From contig DATANP010000282.1 in the NCBI GenBank assembly GCA_036266195.1, positions 1 to 32,544 of the forward strand: 32,544 bases of DNA. The letters run 5' to 3'. Numbering within the stretch: position 1 is the first letter of the stretch; every line of letters starts with the position of its first letter. Positions 7,484-15,832 of this stretch are shown here, piece after piece. Origin of the DNA: DATMER01 sp036266195. Lineage in GTDB: Bacteria; Acidobacteriota; Thermoanaerobaculia; Multivoradales; UBA5704. The position numbers and the translations under genes are program-made. Under the pieces are notes generated by a model. That model was not told where the DNA came from, did no database searches, and saw only the letters and a list, made by a program, of their open reading frames with translations.

Positions 7484-8182
7484 GTGATCCGGTCCATCCT
7501 CTTCGACTTCAACGGCGTCCTGGTGGACGACGAGCCGATCCACCTGGAGATGTTCCAGCGCGTCCTGGGCGAGGAGGGCGTCGTCCTCTCCTCCGAGGAC
7601 TACTACCGGGACTACCTCGGCCTGGACGACCGCGGGGCCTTCGCCGCCATGCTCCAGAAGGCGGGCGAAACCCCGACCGTCCCCCGCCTGATGCGCCTGA
7701 TCGCGCGCAAGGCCAGCTACTACCAGGAGCGCATGCGGCACAGCGGCTACCCCTTCTTCCCCGGCGCCGCCGAGCTGGTCACCGAGCTGGCGGGCGCCGG
7801 CCGGATGCTGGGGATCGTGAGCGGCGCTCTCAGCGAGGAGGTGGAGAGCGCCCTGCGCCAGGCGGGGCTCCGCGACCGCTTCAAGGTCCTGGTCACGGCC
7901 GAGGACGTGACCGAGGGCAAGCCCGACCCCGAGGGCTATCGGAAGGCGCTGGAGGGTCTCAACTCGCTGCCGCCGCTCCCCGAAAGGCTCCTCCATCCCC
8001 ACGAGGTGCTCGCGATCGAGGACAGCCCGGCCGGCCTGTCCGCCGCCGCCGACCTCGGTCTCTCCACCCTGGCCGTGGCCCACACCTATCCGCCGCACCG
8101 CCTCAAGATGGCCGACGCCGTGGCCGAGAGCCTGGAGGGCATGACCCTGGCGCGGCTGGAGCAGCTTCTCGATCGCCGATGA
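7484..8182 (+). CDS. HAD-family protein, beta-phosphoglucomutase-like, with altered motif I
   Basis: A 232-residue HAD protein with the cap arrangement of the beta-phosphoglucomutase group. Motif I is 'LFDFNGVLVDDEPIH': nucleophile Asp8 is present, but the second Asp (general acid/base) is replaced by Asn10. Motif II is in 'GIVSGAL', the lysine is in 'TEGKPDPEGY', and motif IV is 'AIEDSPAGLSAA'. Loss of the second Asp usually lowers phosphatase or mutase turnover, so activity could be altered. The start is GTG (no in-frame ATG keeps motif I). The stop overlaps the next gene by 4 nt (ATGA), so the two form an operon. Confidence 0.85.
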   Translation: MIRSILFDFNGVLVDDEPIHLEMFQRVLGEEGVVLSSEDYYRDYLGLDDRGAFAAMLQKAGETPTVPRLMRLIARKASYYQERMRHSGYPFFPGAAELVTELAGAGRMLGIVSGALSEEVESALRQAGLRDRFKVLVTAEDVTEGKPDPEGYRKALEGLNSLPPLPERLLHPHEVLAIEDSPAGLSAAADLGLSTLAVAHTYPPHRLKMADAVAESLEGMTLARLEQLLDRR

Positions 8183-8742
8183 GCGGGCTCGATCCCCATC
8201 TCCGCAGACAGGTCGAGCAGTTCGTCCGTCCACTCTACGCGGGGCTCGACGGCGTCCAGACCTTCGACCGGGTGGACCGCCTGCGGGCCCGCGTCGAGGC
8301 GATCCGGGGTGAGGCCGTGGTGGAGGAGGATCTGCTCGATCTCCTCCTGCTGCTCCAGGGGGTGACCGACCGTCTCGGCTCGCTCGCTCCGGGCGGCCGG
8401 CTCGACCTCTTCCTCAAGGGTCTGGGATTGTCGGAAGCCCTGGTCCGGCGGGTGCGCGCCGGCCTGGGCCGGCTTCCGGACGAGCCGCGGGGCACGGAAG
8501 AGGAGCTGATCCACGACGCGCTGCTGCTGGAGGCGTCCGGAGTGGTGGCCGCGGCCGAGCGGCTGATGGCGGCGGGAAAGAAGAGGACTCCGGTGGGCCG
8601 GGCGCTGGCGCAGCTCGATCCGGGTCCGGCCGCCGAGCGCTACCGGACTGCGCGCGGGGCCGAGCTGGGCGCTCGGCGGCGCCGGGAGGCCGAGGAGTGG
8701 ATCGCCGATCTTCGGCGGAGAGTCGCCGAGGAGATCAGTTGA
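8179..8742 (+). CDS. Degenerate HD-domain protein (YedJ-like fold, metal-binding residues lost)
   Basis: A 187-residue protein with no clear active-site motif of its own, but it lines up along most of its length with the HD-family phosphohydrolases of the YedJ type. 'GLDGVQTFDRVDRL' falls at the first His region, 'LLLLLQGVTDRLG' where the HD pair stands, 'ELIHDALLLEASG' where 'xxQDADRLEALG' is expected, and 'YRTARGAELGARRR' at the C-terminal helix ('xQTARGKxLAxxx'). The HD pair is Gln60-Gly61 and the final metal Asp is Leu115. I infer a pseudoenzyme that keeps the fold and may bind a nucleotide or partner. It is translationally coupled to the HAD gene (ATGA overlap) and overlaps the convergent DUF2203 gene by 8 bp. 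Confidence 0.65.
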   Translation: MSGLDPHLRRQVEQFVRPLYAGLDGVQTFDRVDRLRARVEAIRGEAVVEEDLLDLLLLLQGVTDRLGSLAPGGRLDLFLKGLGLSEALVRRVRAGLGRLPDEPRGTEEELIHDALLLEASGVVAAAERLMAAGKKRTPVGRALAQLDPGPAAERYRTARGAELGARRRREAEEWIADLRRRVAEEIS

Positions 8743-9088
8743 CCGGGATCCGGCCGGCGAAACCGTCCTCGTAGGAGTGGAAGAAGCCGATGGCCTGCTC
8801 CGGGAAGCGCCAGCAGTAGTAGCCGTCGCCGCTGTCCCAGTCCACCAGCCAGAGCCCCTTGACCTCGCAGCCGAGCGAGATCACCTCCTGCGCCCACACG
8901 CTCACGATCCGCTCGCGCTCGTCCTCCAGCTCGTCACGGCGGTCGTCCATCTCCTCCCGGCTGCCGACCGTCGTCGTCAGGGCTTCGATCTGTCGCACGG
9001 CCGCGGCGGTTAGGTCCCGCACCATGGGGAATAGCGACAGAGCTTCGTCATAAGAGAAAATCCTTTTGCTGCGGCGATTCGGAGTCAT
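8735..9088 (-). CDS. DUF2203 family protein
   Basis: A 117-residue protein of the DUF2203 type: it begins 'IFSYDEALSLFPMVRDL', has a charged coiled-coil-like middle (EEMDDRRDELEDERERIV), and ends in the family's characteristic 'YYCWRFPEQAIGFFHSYEDG' followed by FAGR. The function of the family is unknown; members are small cytosolic proteins. The start at 9088 is the Met that fits the family's length; the longer upstream reading is the reverse strand of tdk. It is divergent from tdk (60 bp) and overlaps the HD-like gene tail to tail. Confidence 0.85.
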   Translation of the reverse strand: MTPNRRSKRIFSYDEALSLFPMVRDLTAAAVRQIEALTTTVGSREEMDDRRDELEDERERIVSVWAQEVISLGCEVKGLWLVDWDSGDGYYCWRFPEQAIGFFHSYEDGFAGRIPVN

Positions 9089-9148
9089 AGGACCAAGAAT
9101 GATAACAGAGGCTTGGCGGGGCCGGCGGGCTGCGGTAGATTCTCTCCA

Positions 9149-9763
9149 GTGAACATCAAGGACAGTCCTACCGAGCGCATCCGCGGGCACGTCGAGGTCA
9201 TCGCCGGAGGCATGTTCTCCGGCAAGAGCGAGGAGCTGGTCCGGCGCCTGCGCCGGGCGACCATTGCGCGCCAGAGGGTGCAGGTCTTCAAGCCCGGCGC
9301 CGACACCCGCCACGATCCGTGCCGCCTGATCACCCGCGACAACCGGGAATTGGAGGCGGTGAGCGTGAGCTGCAGCGGCGACCTGCGCCGGCTGCTGGCT
9401 GCGGACGTGGAGGTCGTGGGCGTCGACGAAGCCCAGTTCTTCGACGACGGCCTGGTGGATCTCGTGGGCGAGTTGGCCGACCGCGGGCTGCGGGTGATCG
9501 TGGCCGGCCTGGACCTCGACTACCTGCGCCGGCCGTTCGGGCCGATGCCGCGGCTCCTGGCGCTCGCGGAATACGTGGACAAGATGCACGCGGTCTGCAT
9601 GCGGTGCGGCGAGCCGGCCCACTACAGCCAGCGCATCGCCGGCGGCTCGGCGCAGCTCCAGGTGGGGGACACCGAGTCGTACGAGGCGCGCTGCCGGAGC
9701 TGCTTCGAGCCGTTCGAGCCCTCGGCTTACGCCTCCGGGGCAATATCCAGCGGGACCGGCTGA
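9149..9763 (+). CDS. tdk: Thymidine kinase (type II)
   Basis: A 204-residue type II thymidine kinase, which phosphorylates thymidine to dTMP in the salvage pathway. The P-loop is GGMFSGKS (residues 20-27), the Walker B/catalytic region is 'VDEAQFF' (93-99), and the lasso zinc site has Cys150/Cys153 (CMRCG) and Cys182/Cys185 (CRSC). 'YSQRIAGG' is the thymidine-binding loop. The start is most likely GTG at 9149, giving the usual short N-terminus before the P-loop; an upstream TTG is possible. The last ~15 residues (AYASGAISSGTG) look like a read-on tail and overlap the convergent thioesterase gene by 37 bp. Confidence 0.95.
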   Translation: MNIKDSPTERIRGHVEVIAGGMFSGKSEELVRRLRRATIARQRVQVFKPGADTRHDPCRLITRDNRELEAVSVSCSGDLRRLLAADVEVVGVDEAQFFDDGLVDLVGELADRGLRVIVAGLDLDYLRRPFGPMPRLLALAEYVDKMHAVCMRCGEPAHYSQRIAGGSAQLQVGDTESYEARCRSCFEPFEPSAYASGAISSGTG

Positions 9764-10131
9764 TTGTTCTGATCCACGTGGACGTAGACCACCTCGGCCT
9801 CGGTGACCTTGACCTTGCCGGCGCCGCGGGTGCGGCGTTCGGCCTCGACCATCACCCGCACCGTGATCGAGGTCTTGCCGCGCCGGGCGGTCTCCGTGTA
9901 GAAGCTGACCAGGTCGCCCACGAAGACCGGGGCGTGGAACACCACCTCCCGCATCGCGACCGTGACCATCCGGCCGGAGATGTGGCGGTGGGCTTCGACC
10001 GCGCCCGCAAGGTCGATATGGGAGAGGATGATGCCGCCGAAGATCGTGCCCAGGGCGTTGGTGTCCTTGGGCATCATGATGACGCGGATGGCGGGCTGGG
10101 TCGGTCCGCTTGCGGAGGTCACGTGGTCCAT
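9727..10131 (-). CDS. Acyl-CoA thioesterase, hotdog fold (YciA-like)
   Basis: A 134-residue single hotdog domain. 'MMPKDTNALGTIFGGIILSH' contains the catalytic Asp and the 'xxFGG' turn typical of the YciA/BACH acyl-CoA hydrolases. 'VFHAPVFVGDLVSFY' is the conserved second half-motif. It hydrolyses acyl-CoA to free acid and CoA in the cytosol; chain-length preference is unknown. The ATG at 10131 directly precedes the conserved region, with no clear ribosome site. It diverges from the ECF sigma gene across roughly 53 bp. Confidence 0.88.
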   Translation of the reverse strand: MDHVTSASGPTQPAIRVIMMPKDTNALGTIFGGIILSHIDLAGAVEAHRHISGRMVTVAMREVVFHAPVFVGDLVSFYTETARRGKTSITVRVMVEAERRTRGAGKVKVTEAEVVYVHVDQNNQPVPLDIAPEA

Positions 10132-10184
10132 AGGGGGCTCATGCTATCCTAAGGCCGCCTCGCGAGTTGTCCACCGACGACAAG

Positions 10185-10793
10185 ATGCCGGAAACGGGTC
10201 CGCTCCCCTCGCCGACTGGCTCCCCGGGGCCTGCGACTGACGCCGCCCTGGTGCGCCAGATCCTGGAGCGTCGCTCGGAGGCGCTCGGCGAGCTGTACGA
10301 CCGGCACGCTCCGGGCCTGCTCGCGCTCGCCCGCCGCATCCTCGGCGGCTCCTCCGATGCCGAGGAGGTCCTGCAGGAGGTCTTCCTCCACGTCTGGAAC
10401 AGCGCCGGGCGCTACGATCCGGCGCGCTCGTCGGTCTCGACCTGGCTGGTGCTGATCACGCGCAGCCGGGCGATCGACCGTCTGCGCAGCCGCAAGGTGG
10501 TGGAGCGGGTCCACGAGGCCGCGCACCTGGAAGACCCGGCGGCGGAGCATGCATCCCCCGAGGGGTTGGAATCCGTATTTATCCGAGAGCGGCGCCAGCG
10601 GGTGAAGTCCGAGCTCGACAGGCTGCCGCCCGAGCAGAGGCAGGTGCTGGAGATGGCCTTCTACGAGGGCCTCTCCCAGACCGAGATCGCCGACCGCGCG
10701 GACCTTCCCCTGGGGACGGTCAAGACGCGGACCCTGCTGGCGATGAAAAAGCTACGGAGCGCCCTGCGCTCCGAAATCCGGGAGCTGCTGTGA
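10185..10793 (+). CDS. ECF-type RNA polymerase sigma factor (SigK-like)
   Basis: A roughly 202-residue ECF sigma factor. Region 2 spans about residues 35-100 ('LYDRHAPGLLALARRILGGS', 'SDAEEVLQEVFLHVW', 'VSTWLVLITRSRAIDRLR') and region 4 about 140-195 ('LDRLPPEQRQVLEMAFYEGL', 'SQTEIADRADLPLGTVKTR'). It directs RNA polymerase to a stress or envelope regulon. The next gene, coupled by a 4-nt GTGA overlap, is an RskA-type anti-sigma, so it resembles SigK/RskA pairs. A TTG at 10167 would add six residues; the ATG at 10185 is preferred. Neither has a strong ribosome site. Confidence 0.92.
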   Translation: MPETGPLPSPTGSPGPATDAALVRQILERRSEALGELYDRHAPGLLALARRILGGSSDAEEVLQEVFLHVWNSAGRYDPARSSVSTWLVLITRSRAIDRLRSRKVVERVHEAAHLEDPAAEHASPEGLESVFIRERRQRVKSELDRLPPEQRQVLEMAFYEGLSQTEIADRADLPLGTVKTRTLLAMKKLRSALRSEIRELL

Positions 10794-11707
10794 ACCAGGA
10801 AGTCTCGTCCGAGGACCGCACCATCCTGACCGCGCTGGAGTCGCTCGAGCGCGGATCTGGAGAGCCGCTCGTCCCGGACGAGCCCGGCAGTACCTCCGAC
10901 GAGACTGCCGAGATGCTGGCCCGGCTCTACACGGAGGTGCTGGGCCTTCTCCCCGCCGGGTTGGAGCCGGTGGCACCGCGGCCCGAGGAACGCGCGCGGC
11001 TCCTGGCGGCGGTGAGCGGGGAGCCGGTCCCCATCCCGGAGCCGGTGACCCAGGAGATCGCTCCCCGGCCCGCGCCCGCCCCCCGGCCGGCGTCGGTATT
11101 TCAGGAGATGCCGGTCGCGCCAGCCCCGCCGCCCAGGGTAGCGATGGTCGCAGCTCCTCCTCGCAGGTCCTGGCCTCTCGCGCTCGCCGCGTCGCTCGCC
11201 CTGGTCCTGGGCGGTCTGAGCGGCTGGCTCCTGCAGCAGCGCGCGGCGCAGCAGGTCACGATCGAGACCCTGCGGGCCGAGCTCGAAGGCGAGCGGCGGA
11301 AGGCGGGGCAGGCCCTCGCCGAGGCCAACCAGGTGAATCAGCGGATGGAACGGATGCGGACGAACTTCGCCCTGGTCACCGCGCCGGCCGTGACGGTCAT
11401 CCCCCTGAGCGCCGTGGGACTGCCGAGCGAGGCGAGCGGCATGCTTTTCGTGGCGTCGGACCACCAGCACTGGTACATGGCGCTCCACAATCTACCCCCC
11501 GCGGAGCCCGGCCGCGACTACCAGCTCTGGTGGAAGGCCAAAGCCGGAATGGTCAGCGGCGGCACGTTCGACACCCGCCCCGGAGAGACGATGGAGCTCT
11601 CGTCGGAGACCATGCCAGACGATACCCGGGACGTGGTGATCACGGTGGAAGCCGAAGGCGGCGCACCAACCCCGACCGGTCCGATGGTTCTGCGGGCCCT
11701 GGGATAG
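10790..11707 (+). CDS. RskA-type anti-sigma factor
   Basis: A 305-residue membrane anti-sigma factor beginning at a GTG that overlaps the sigma-factor stop. The N-terminal ~85 residues resemble the anti-sigma domain but lack the His/Cys zinc ligands. A proline/alanine-rich linker follows, then one membrane helix (about residues 127-145, 'LALAASLALVLGGLSGWLL'), a short coiled coil ('ETLRAELEGERRKAGQALAE'), and the extracytoplasmic RskA domain ('HWYMALHNLPP', 'DYQLWWKAKAGMVSGGTFDT', 'VVITVEAEGGAPTPTGPMVL'). It should hold the sigma factor at the membrane until a signal triggers proteolysis. Confidence 0.9.
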   Translation: MNQEVSSEDRTILTALESLERGSGEPLVPDEPGSTSDETAEMLARLYTEVLGLLPAGLEPVAPRPEERARLLAAVSGEPVPIPEPVTQEIAPRPAPAPRPASVFQEMPVAPAPPPRVAMVAAPPRRSWPLALAASLALVLGGLSGWLLQQRAAQQVTIETLRAELEGERRKAGQALAEANQVNQRMERMRTNFALVTAPAVTVIPLSAVGLPSEASGMLFVASDHQHWYMALHNLPPAEPGRDYQLWWKAKAGMVSGGTFDTRPGETMELSSETMPDDTRDVVITVEAEGGAPTPTGPMVLRALG

Positions 11708-11738
11708 ACATCTCCCGACCCGGTCACCGGCACACCGT

Positions 11739-13625
11739 GTGCATCGGGCACCGGACGTGCCGAAGACGTCCCGCTCCGAATCCCGCCGCTTGCCGATCGG
11801 CGCCGAGGTGGTCCCTGAAGGCGTCCACTTCCGGGTCTGGGCTCCCAGGCGCCGCCGGGTCGAAGTGGTCCATGACGCTGGCACCGCGGAGTTGGAGGGA
11901 GAGGGCGACGGCTACTTCTCGGGTCTCATGGAGGGCATCGGCGCCGGCGCCCTCTATAGATATCGTCTCGACGGCGGAGGCGCCTTCCCCGATCCAGCCT
12001 CCCGCTTCCAGCCCGAAGGCCCTCACGGGCGGTCCCGGGTCGTCGATCCTTCGACTTTCGAATGGACCAACCGGGACTGGCCGGGAGTCGAGCCCGAGGG
12101 GCAGATCCTCTATGAGATGCACGTCGGGACGTTCACCCGCGAGGGCACCTGGGAGGCCGCGGCGCGCGAGCTGCCGGAGCTGGCGCGCCTGGGGATCACC
12201 GTCGTCGAGATGATGCCGATCACCGAGTTCCCCGGCCGCTTCGGATGGGGGTACGACGGCGTCGACCTCTTCGCTCCTTCGCACCTCTACGGCGAGCCGG
12301 ACGACCTCCGCCGGTTCGTGGACCGCGCCCATGCGGCGGGCATCGGGGTGATCCTCGACGTGGTCTACAACCACTTCGGGCCGGACGGCAACTACCTGCG
12401 CCAGTTCTCCGACAGCTACTTCACCGACCGGCACGAGAACGACTGGGGCGACGCCATCAACTTCGACGGCGAGGATGCGGGCCCCGTCCGGGAGTTTTAT
12501 CTCGCCAATGCCGGCTACTGGATCGACGAATTCCACTTCGACGGCCTCCGCCTCGACGCCACCCAGGACATCCACGACGCCTCCGCGGAGCACATCCTCG
12601 CCGCGGTCGTCCGGCGGGTCCGCGAGACGGCTCGCGGGCGGACCACCTTCCTGGTGGCCGAGAACGAGCCGCAGGAGACCCGGCTCGTCCGTCCCCTGGA
12701 GCGCGGTGGATACGGGATCGACGCCCTGTGGAACGACGACTTCCACCACTCGGCCCAGGTGGCCCTGACCGGGCGCAACGAGGCCTACTACACCGACTAC
12801 CTGGGTACCGCCCAGGAGCTGATCTCGGCGGTCAAGTACGGGTACCTCTACCAGGGGCAACGCTACTCGTGGCAGAAGCAGCGCCGCGGCTCGCCCGGGC
12901 TCGACCTGCCGCCGTGGGCGTTCGTGAGCTACCTCCAGAACCACGACCAAGTCGCCAACTCGGGCCAGGGCGAGCGATGCCATCGCCTGTCGGACCCCGG
13001 CCGGTTCCGCGCCATGACCGCCCTGCTCCTCCTGGCGCCGGCCACGCCCATGCTGTTCCAGGGACAGGAATTCTGCTCCTCGGCTCCCTTCCTCTACTTC
13101 GCCGATCACAACCCGGAGCTGGCGGAGGCGGTGCGCAAGGGGCGGCTGGAGTTCCTCTCCCAGTTCCCGAGCCTGGCGGACCCGGAGGTGCAGGCGGTCA
13201 TCGCCACCCCCCACGACCCCGCGACCTTCGAGCGGTGCAAGCTCGACTTCGCCGAGCGCGAGCGCCATGCCGGGTGCTACGCGCTTCACCGGGACCTCCT
13301 CCGCCTGCGCCGCGAGGACGCAGCGTTCCTTGGAAGGATGGATGGCGCCGTGCTCACTTCAGACGCCCTGGTGCTCCGCTTCTTCGATCCCGAAGGCGAC
13401 CGTCTGCTGCTCGTCAATCTGGGCCGGGACCTGCACCTCGTTCCCGCCCCGGAGCCGCTCCTGGCGCCGCCCGAGGATCGCCGATGGGAGATCCTCTGGT
13501 CGAGCGAGGACCCGGAATATGGAGGGAGCGGCGCGCCGCCGCCCGAGGATGAAGAGGAAGGATGGCGCATCCCCGGACACGCCGCGGTGGTGCTGCGACC
13601 CAAGGAGAAGGAGAGAGAAGAATGA
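11739..13625 (+). CDS. treZ: Malto-oligosyltrehalose trehalohydrolase
   Basis: A roughly 628-residue GH13 enzyme that releases trehalose from malto-oligosyltrehalose. An N-terminal CBM48-like domain ('GVHFRVWAPRRRRVEV') precedes the (beta/alpha)8 barrel, with 'GYDGVDLFAPSHLYG' and 'VILDVVYNHFGPDG'. Catalytic residues by pattern: nucleophile Asp273 in 'GLRLDATQ', acid/base Glu308 in 'VAENE', and transition-state Asp403 in 'QNHDQVAN'. The 'YEMHVGTFTREGTW' and 'LFQGQEF' segments are typical of TreZ. The start is a GTG (11739), with another GTG at 11757. Its stop overlaps the debranching enzyme start (ATGA). The partner TreY, which makes the substrate, is not in this window. Confidence 0.92.
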   Translation: MHRAPDVPKTSRSESRRLPIGAEVVPEGVHFRVWAPRRRRVEVVHDAGTAELEGEGDGYFSGLMEGIGAGALYRYRLDGGGAFPDPASRFQPEGPHGRSRVVDPSTFEWTNRDWPGVEPEGQILYEMHVGTFTREGTWEAAARELPELARLGITVVEMMPITEFPGRFGWGYDGVDLFAPSHLYGEPDDLRRFVDRAHAAGIGVILDVVYNHFGPDGNYLRQFSDSYFTDRHENDWGDAINFDGEDAGPVREFYLANAGYWIDEFHFDGLRLDATQDIHDASAEHILAAVVRRVRETARGRTTFLVAENEPQETRLVRPLERGGYGIDALWNDDFHHSAQVALTGRNEAYYTDYLGTAQELISAVKYGYLYQGQRYSWQKQRRGSPGLDLPPWAFVSYLQNHDQVANSGQGERCHRLSDPGRFRAMTALLLLAPATPMLFQGQEFCSSAPFLYFADHNPELAEAVRKGRLEFLSQFPSLADPEVQAVIATPHDPATFERCKLDFAERERHAGCYALHRDLLRLRREDAAFLGRMDGAVLTSDALVLRFFDPEGDRLLLVNLGRDLHLVPAPEPLLAPPEDRRWEILWSSEDPEYGGSGAPPPEDEEEGWRIPGHAAVVLRPKEKEREE

Positions 13626-15691
13626 CCACCGCGCCGCTCATCGCTGTTCAACAACCGGACCTGGAACCAGCGCCGCCCGAGCTCCTGCCCGACCGGCTGC
13701 TCGCCCGCGAGTGGCTGGTGACGAACGGCCTGGGCGGGTACGCCTCGGGCACGGTCTCGGGCATCCCGACCCGCCGCTACCACGGCGTGCTCGTCGCCGC
13801 CCTGCCGGCCCCCCTGGGCAGGACCATGATGCTCGGCCAGGTCACGGAGGTGCTGCGGCTCGCGGATGGGACCATCCTCCGGTTCGGTGCCGAGCCCGGG
13901 CCCAGTGGGATGGATACCGCGGCCGGAGGGGCCGGCCACCTGAGCGGGATCCATCTCGAAGGCGGCCTCCCGCTCCTGCGGTACCAGGCCCAGGGCTACA
14001 CCCTGGAGAAGCGGATCTTCCTGGGGCACCTCCAGAACACCGCCTACGTCCTCTACCGGCTCGTCGAAGGGAGCGGGATCGCGCGGCTGGAGATGCACCC
14101 CACCGTGTGCTTCCGCGGGCACGACGAGCCGGTCTCGAAGCCCCTGGCCGAGCCGTTCGTCTTCACCCACGTGCGGGACCGCTACGAGATCTGCGGCTCG
14201 GACCCCGCCCTGCCTCCCCTGCGCTTGGCGATCGAGGGGGCGAACCCGACCTTCACCCTCGCCGGCCGGCGGATCGAGGGGGTTCAGTACGAGACCGAGC
14301 ACCGCCGCGGGTACGACTGGGTGGGCGACCTCTGGTCTCCCGGGTTCTTCGGCATCGATCTGGTGCCGGGCGAGGACGAGGCCTCGGAGGCGGCCCTGAT
14401 CGCCTCCGTGGAGAGCTGGGAGACGATGCGCGCCCTCCGCGCCCGCGAGGCCCTGGCGGCCGAGCGGGAGCGCCGCGAGCGTCTGCTGATCACCACCGCC
14501 GATCCGCGGGCCCGGGAGGGCATGGCGGCCGAGCTGGTGCTCGCGGCCGACACCTTCATCGTCACCCCGGCCCGGTCCGAGGACAAGGCGCGGGCCCAGG
14601 CCGCGGGCGACGAGGCGCGGAGCGTCATCGCCGGCTACCACTGGTTCACCGACTGGGGCCGGGACACCATGATCAGCCTCGAAGGGCTGACCCTCGCCAC
14701 CGGCCGCCACCTGGAGGCCGGCTTCATCCTGCGCACGTTCGCCCGGCACGTCCGCGACGGCCTCATCCCCAATCTCTTCCCCGAGGGCAACCGCGAGGGC
14801 CTCTACCACACGGCCGACGCCACGCTCTGGTTCTTCCACGCCCTCCACCGCTACCTGGAGGCCACCGGCGACCGGGTGACCCTGGAGCATCTCCTCCCGG
14901 TCCTCCTCGATATCGTCGACCACCACCTGCGCGGCACCCGCTTCGGTATCGGGGTCGATCCCGAGGACGGCCTGCTGCGGCAGGGGGCCGAGGGGTATCA
15001 GCTCACCTGGATGGACGCCAAGGTGGACGACTGGGTGGTGACGCCGCGGCGGGGCAAGGCGGTGGAGATCAACGCGCTCTGGTTCAACGCCCTGAAGCTC
15101 CTGGAGGGCTGGCTGCGCGCCCGGGGGGACGAGAGCGTGGCCCAGAGCCTCGCCGGGCATGCCGAGCGGGCCCGCGAGTCGTTCAACCGGCGCTTCTGGT
15201 ACGAGGCGGGTGGGTATCTGTACGACGTGATCGACGGGCCCGGGGGGGATGACCCCGCGTGCCGGCCGAACCAGGTGTTCGCCATCTCGCTCGACCATCC
15301 GGTCCTGGACCGGGAGCGCTGGGAGCCGGTGCTCCGCGTGGTCCGCGAGCGGCTGGTGACCCCGGTGGGGCTGCGGTCGCTGGCGCCCGGGCATCCGGAC
15401 TACAAGCCGACCTACGACGGCGACCTCCGGGCCCGCGACGCGGCCTATCACCAGGGCACGGTCTGGGGCTGGCTGATCGGTCCGTTCGTGGATGCCTGGC
15501 TGCGGCTGCACCCCGAGGACAAGGCGGGGGCCCGGGAGCTGCTGTCCGGGTTTCAGGGCCACCTGGCCGAGGCCTGCCTGGGGTCGATCAGCGAGGTGTT
15601 CGACGCCGAGGAGCCGTACACGCCGCGCGGCTGCGTGGCCCAGGCGTGGAGCGTGGCCGAGGTGCTGCGCTGCCTCGTAAGGACGGCCTGA
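13622..15691 (+). CDS. Amylo-alpha-1,6-glucosidase / glycogen debranching enzyme (GH133-type)
   Basis: A 689-residue protein with the two-domain layout of bacterial glycogen-debranching enzymes: an N-terminal domain ('EWLVTNGLGGYASGTVSGIP', 'TRRYHGVLVA') and a C-terminal (alpha/alpha)6 glucosidase domain ('YHWFTDWGRDTMISLEGL', 'NLFPEGNREGLYHTADATLW', 'YQLTWMDAKVDDWVVTPRRG', 'DLRARDAAYHQGTVW'). It cleaves alpha-1,6 branches or acts on branched alpha-glucans in the cytosol. The ATG overlaps the treZ stop; a purine-rich AAGGAGAAGGAG stretch upstream gives a ribosome site. With treZ it suggests glycogen-to-trehalose conversion. Confidence 0.9.
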   Translation: MTTAPLIAVQQPDLEPAPPELLPDRLLAREWLVTNGLGGYASGTVSGIPTRRYHGVLVAALPAPLGRTMMLGQVTEVLRLADGTILRFGAEPGPSGMDTAAGGAGHLSGIHLEGGLPLLRYQAQGYTLEKRIFLGHLQNTAYVLYRLVEGSGIARLEMHPTVCFRGHDEPVSKPLAEPFVFTHVRDRYEICGSDPALPPLRLAIEGANPTFTLAGRRIEGVQYETEHRRGYDWVGDLWSPGFFGIDLVPGEDEASEAALIASVESWETMRALRAREALAAERERRERLLITTADPRAREGMAAELVLAADTFIVTPARSEDKARAQAAGDEARSVIAGYHWFTDWGRDTMISLEGLTLATGRHLEAGFILRTFARHVRDGLIPNLFPEGNREGLYHTADATLWFFHALHRYLEATGDRVTLEHLLPVLLDIVDHHLRGTRFGIGVDPEDGLLRQGAEGYQLTWMDAKVDDWVVTPRRGKAVEINALWFNALKLLEGWLRARGDESVAQSLAGHAERARESFNRRFWYEAGGYLYDVIDGPGGDDPACRPNQVFAISLDHPVLDRERWEPVLRVVRERLVTPVGLRSLAPGHPDYKPTYDGDLRARDAAYHQGTVWGWLIGPFVDAWLRLHPEDKAGARELLSGFQGHLAEACLGSISEVFDAEEPYTPRGCVAQAWSVAEVLRCLVRTA

Positions 15692-15692
15692 G

Positions 15693-15826
15693 CCCCTCAC
15701 CCCCTGACCCCCTCTCCCATCCCCTCCCTTCCCCCGGGAGAGGGGGAACCCAGACATTCCCGGTGCGTCTCCCCCTCTCCCGGACGGGCGGGAGTGCGAT
15801 GGGAGAGGGGGCCGGGGGGTGAGGGG
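15693..15826. repeat. Nested inverted-repeat element between convergent genes
   Basis: Outer arms 15693-15721 and 15798-15826 are 29 nt each and match as inverted repeats at 27 of 29 positions (C-rich left arm, G-rich right arm). Inside lies a second, perfect 14-nt inverted pair (15734-15747 and 15770-15783). The whole folds into a two-level hairpin. It fills the space between the debranching enzyme and the convergent secreted protein. It could be a bidirectional terminator, or a copy of a dispersed palindromic element; no target-site duplication is visible. Confidence 0.75.
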
Positions 15827-15832
15827 TCCTAA

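Noticed and set aside
13286..15757. 823-residue minus-strand ORF
   Set aside because: Antisense of treZ and the debranching enzyme, both of which have intact catalytic motifs.
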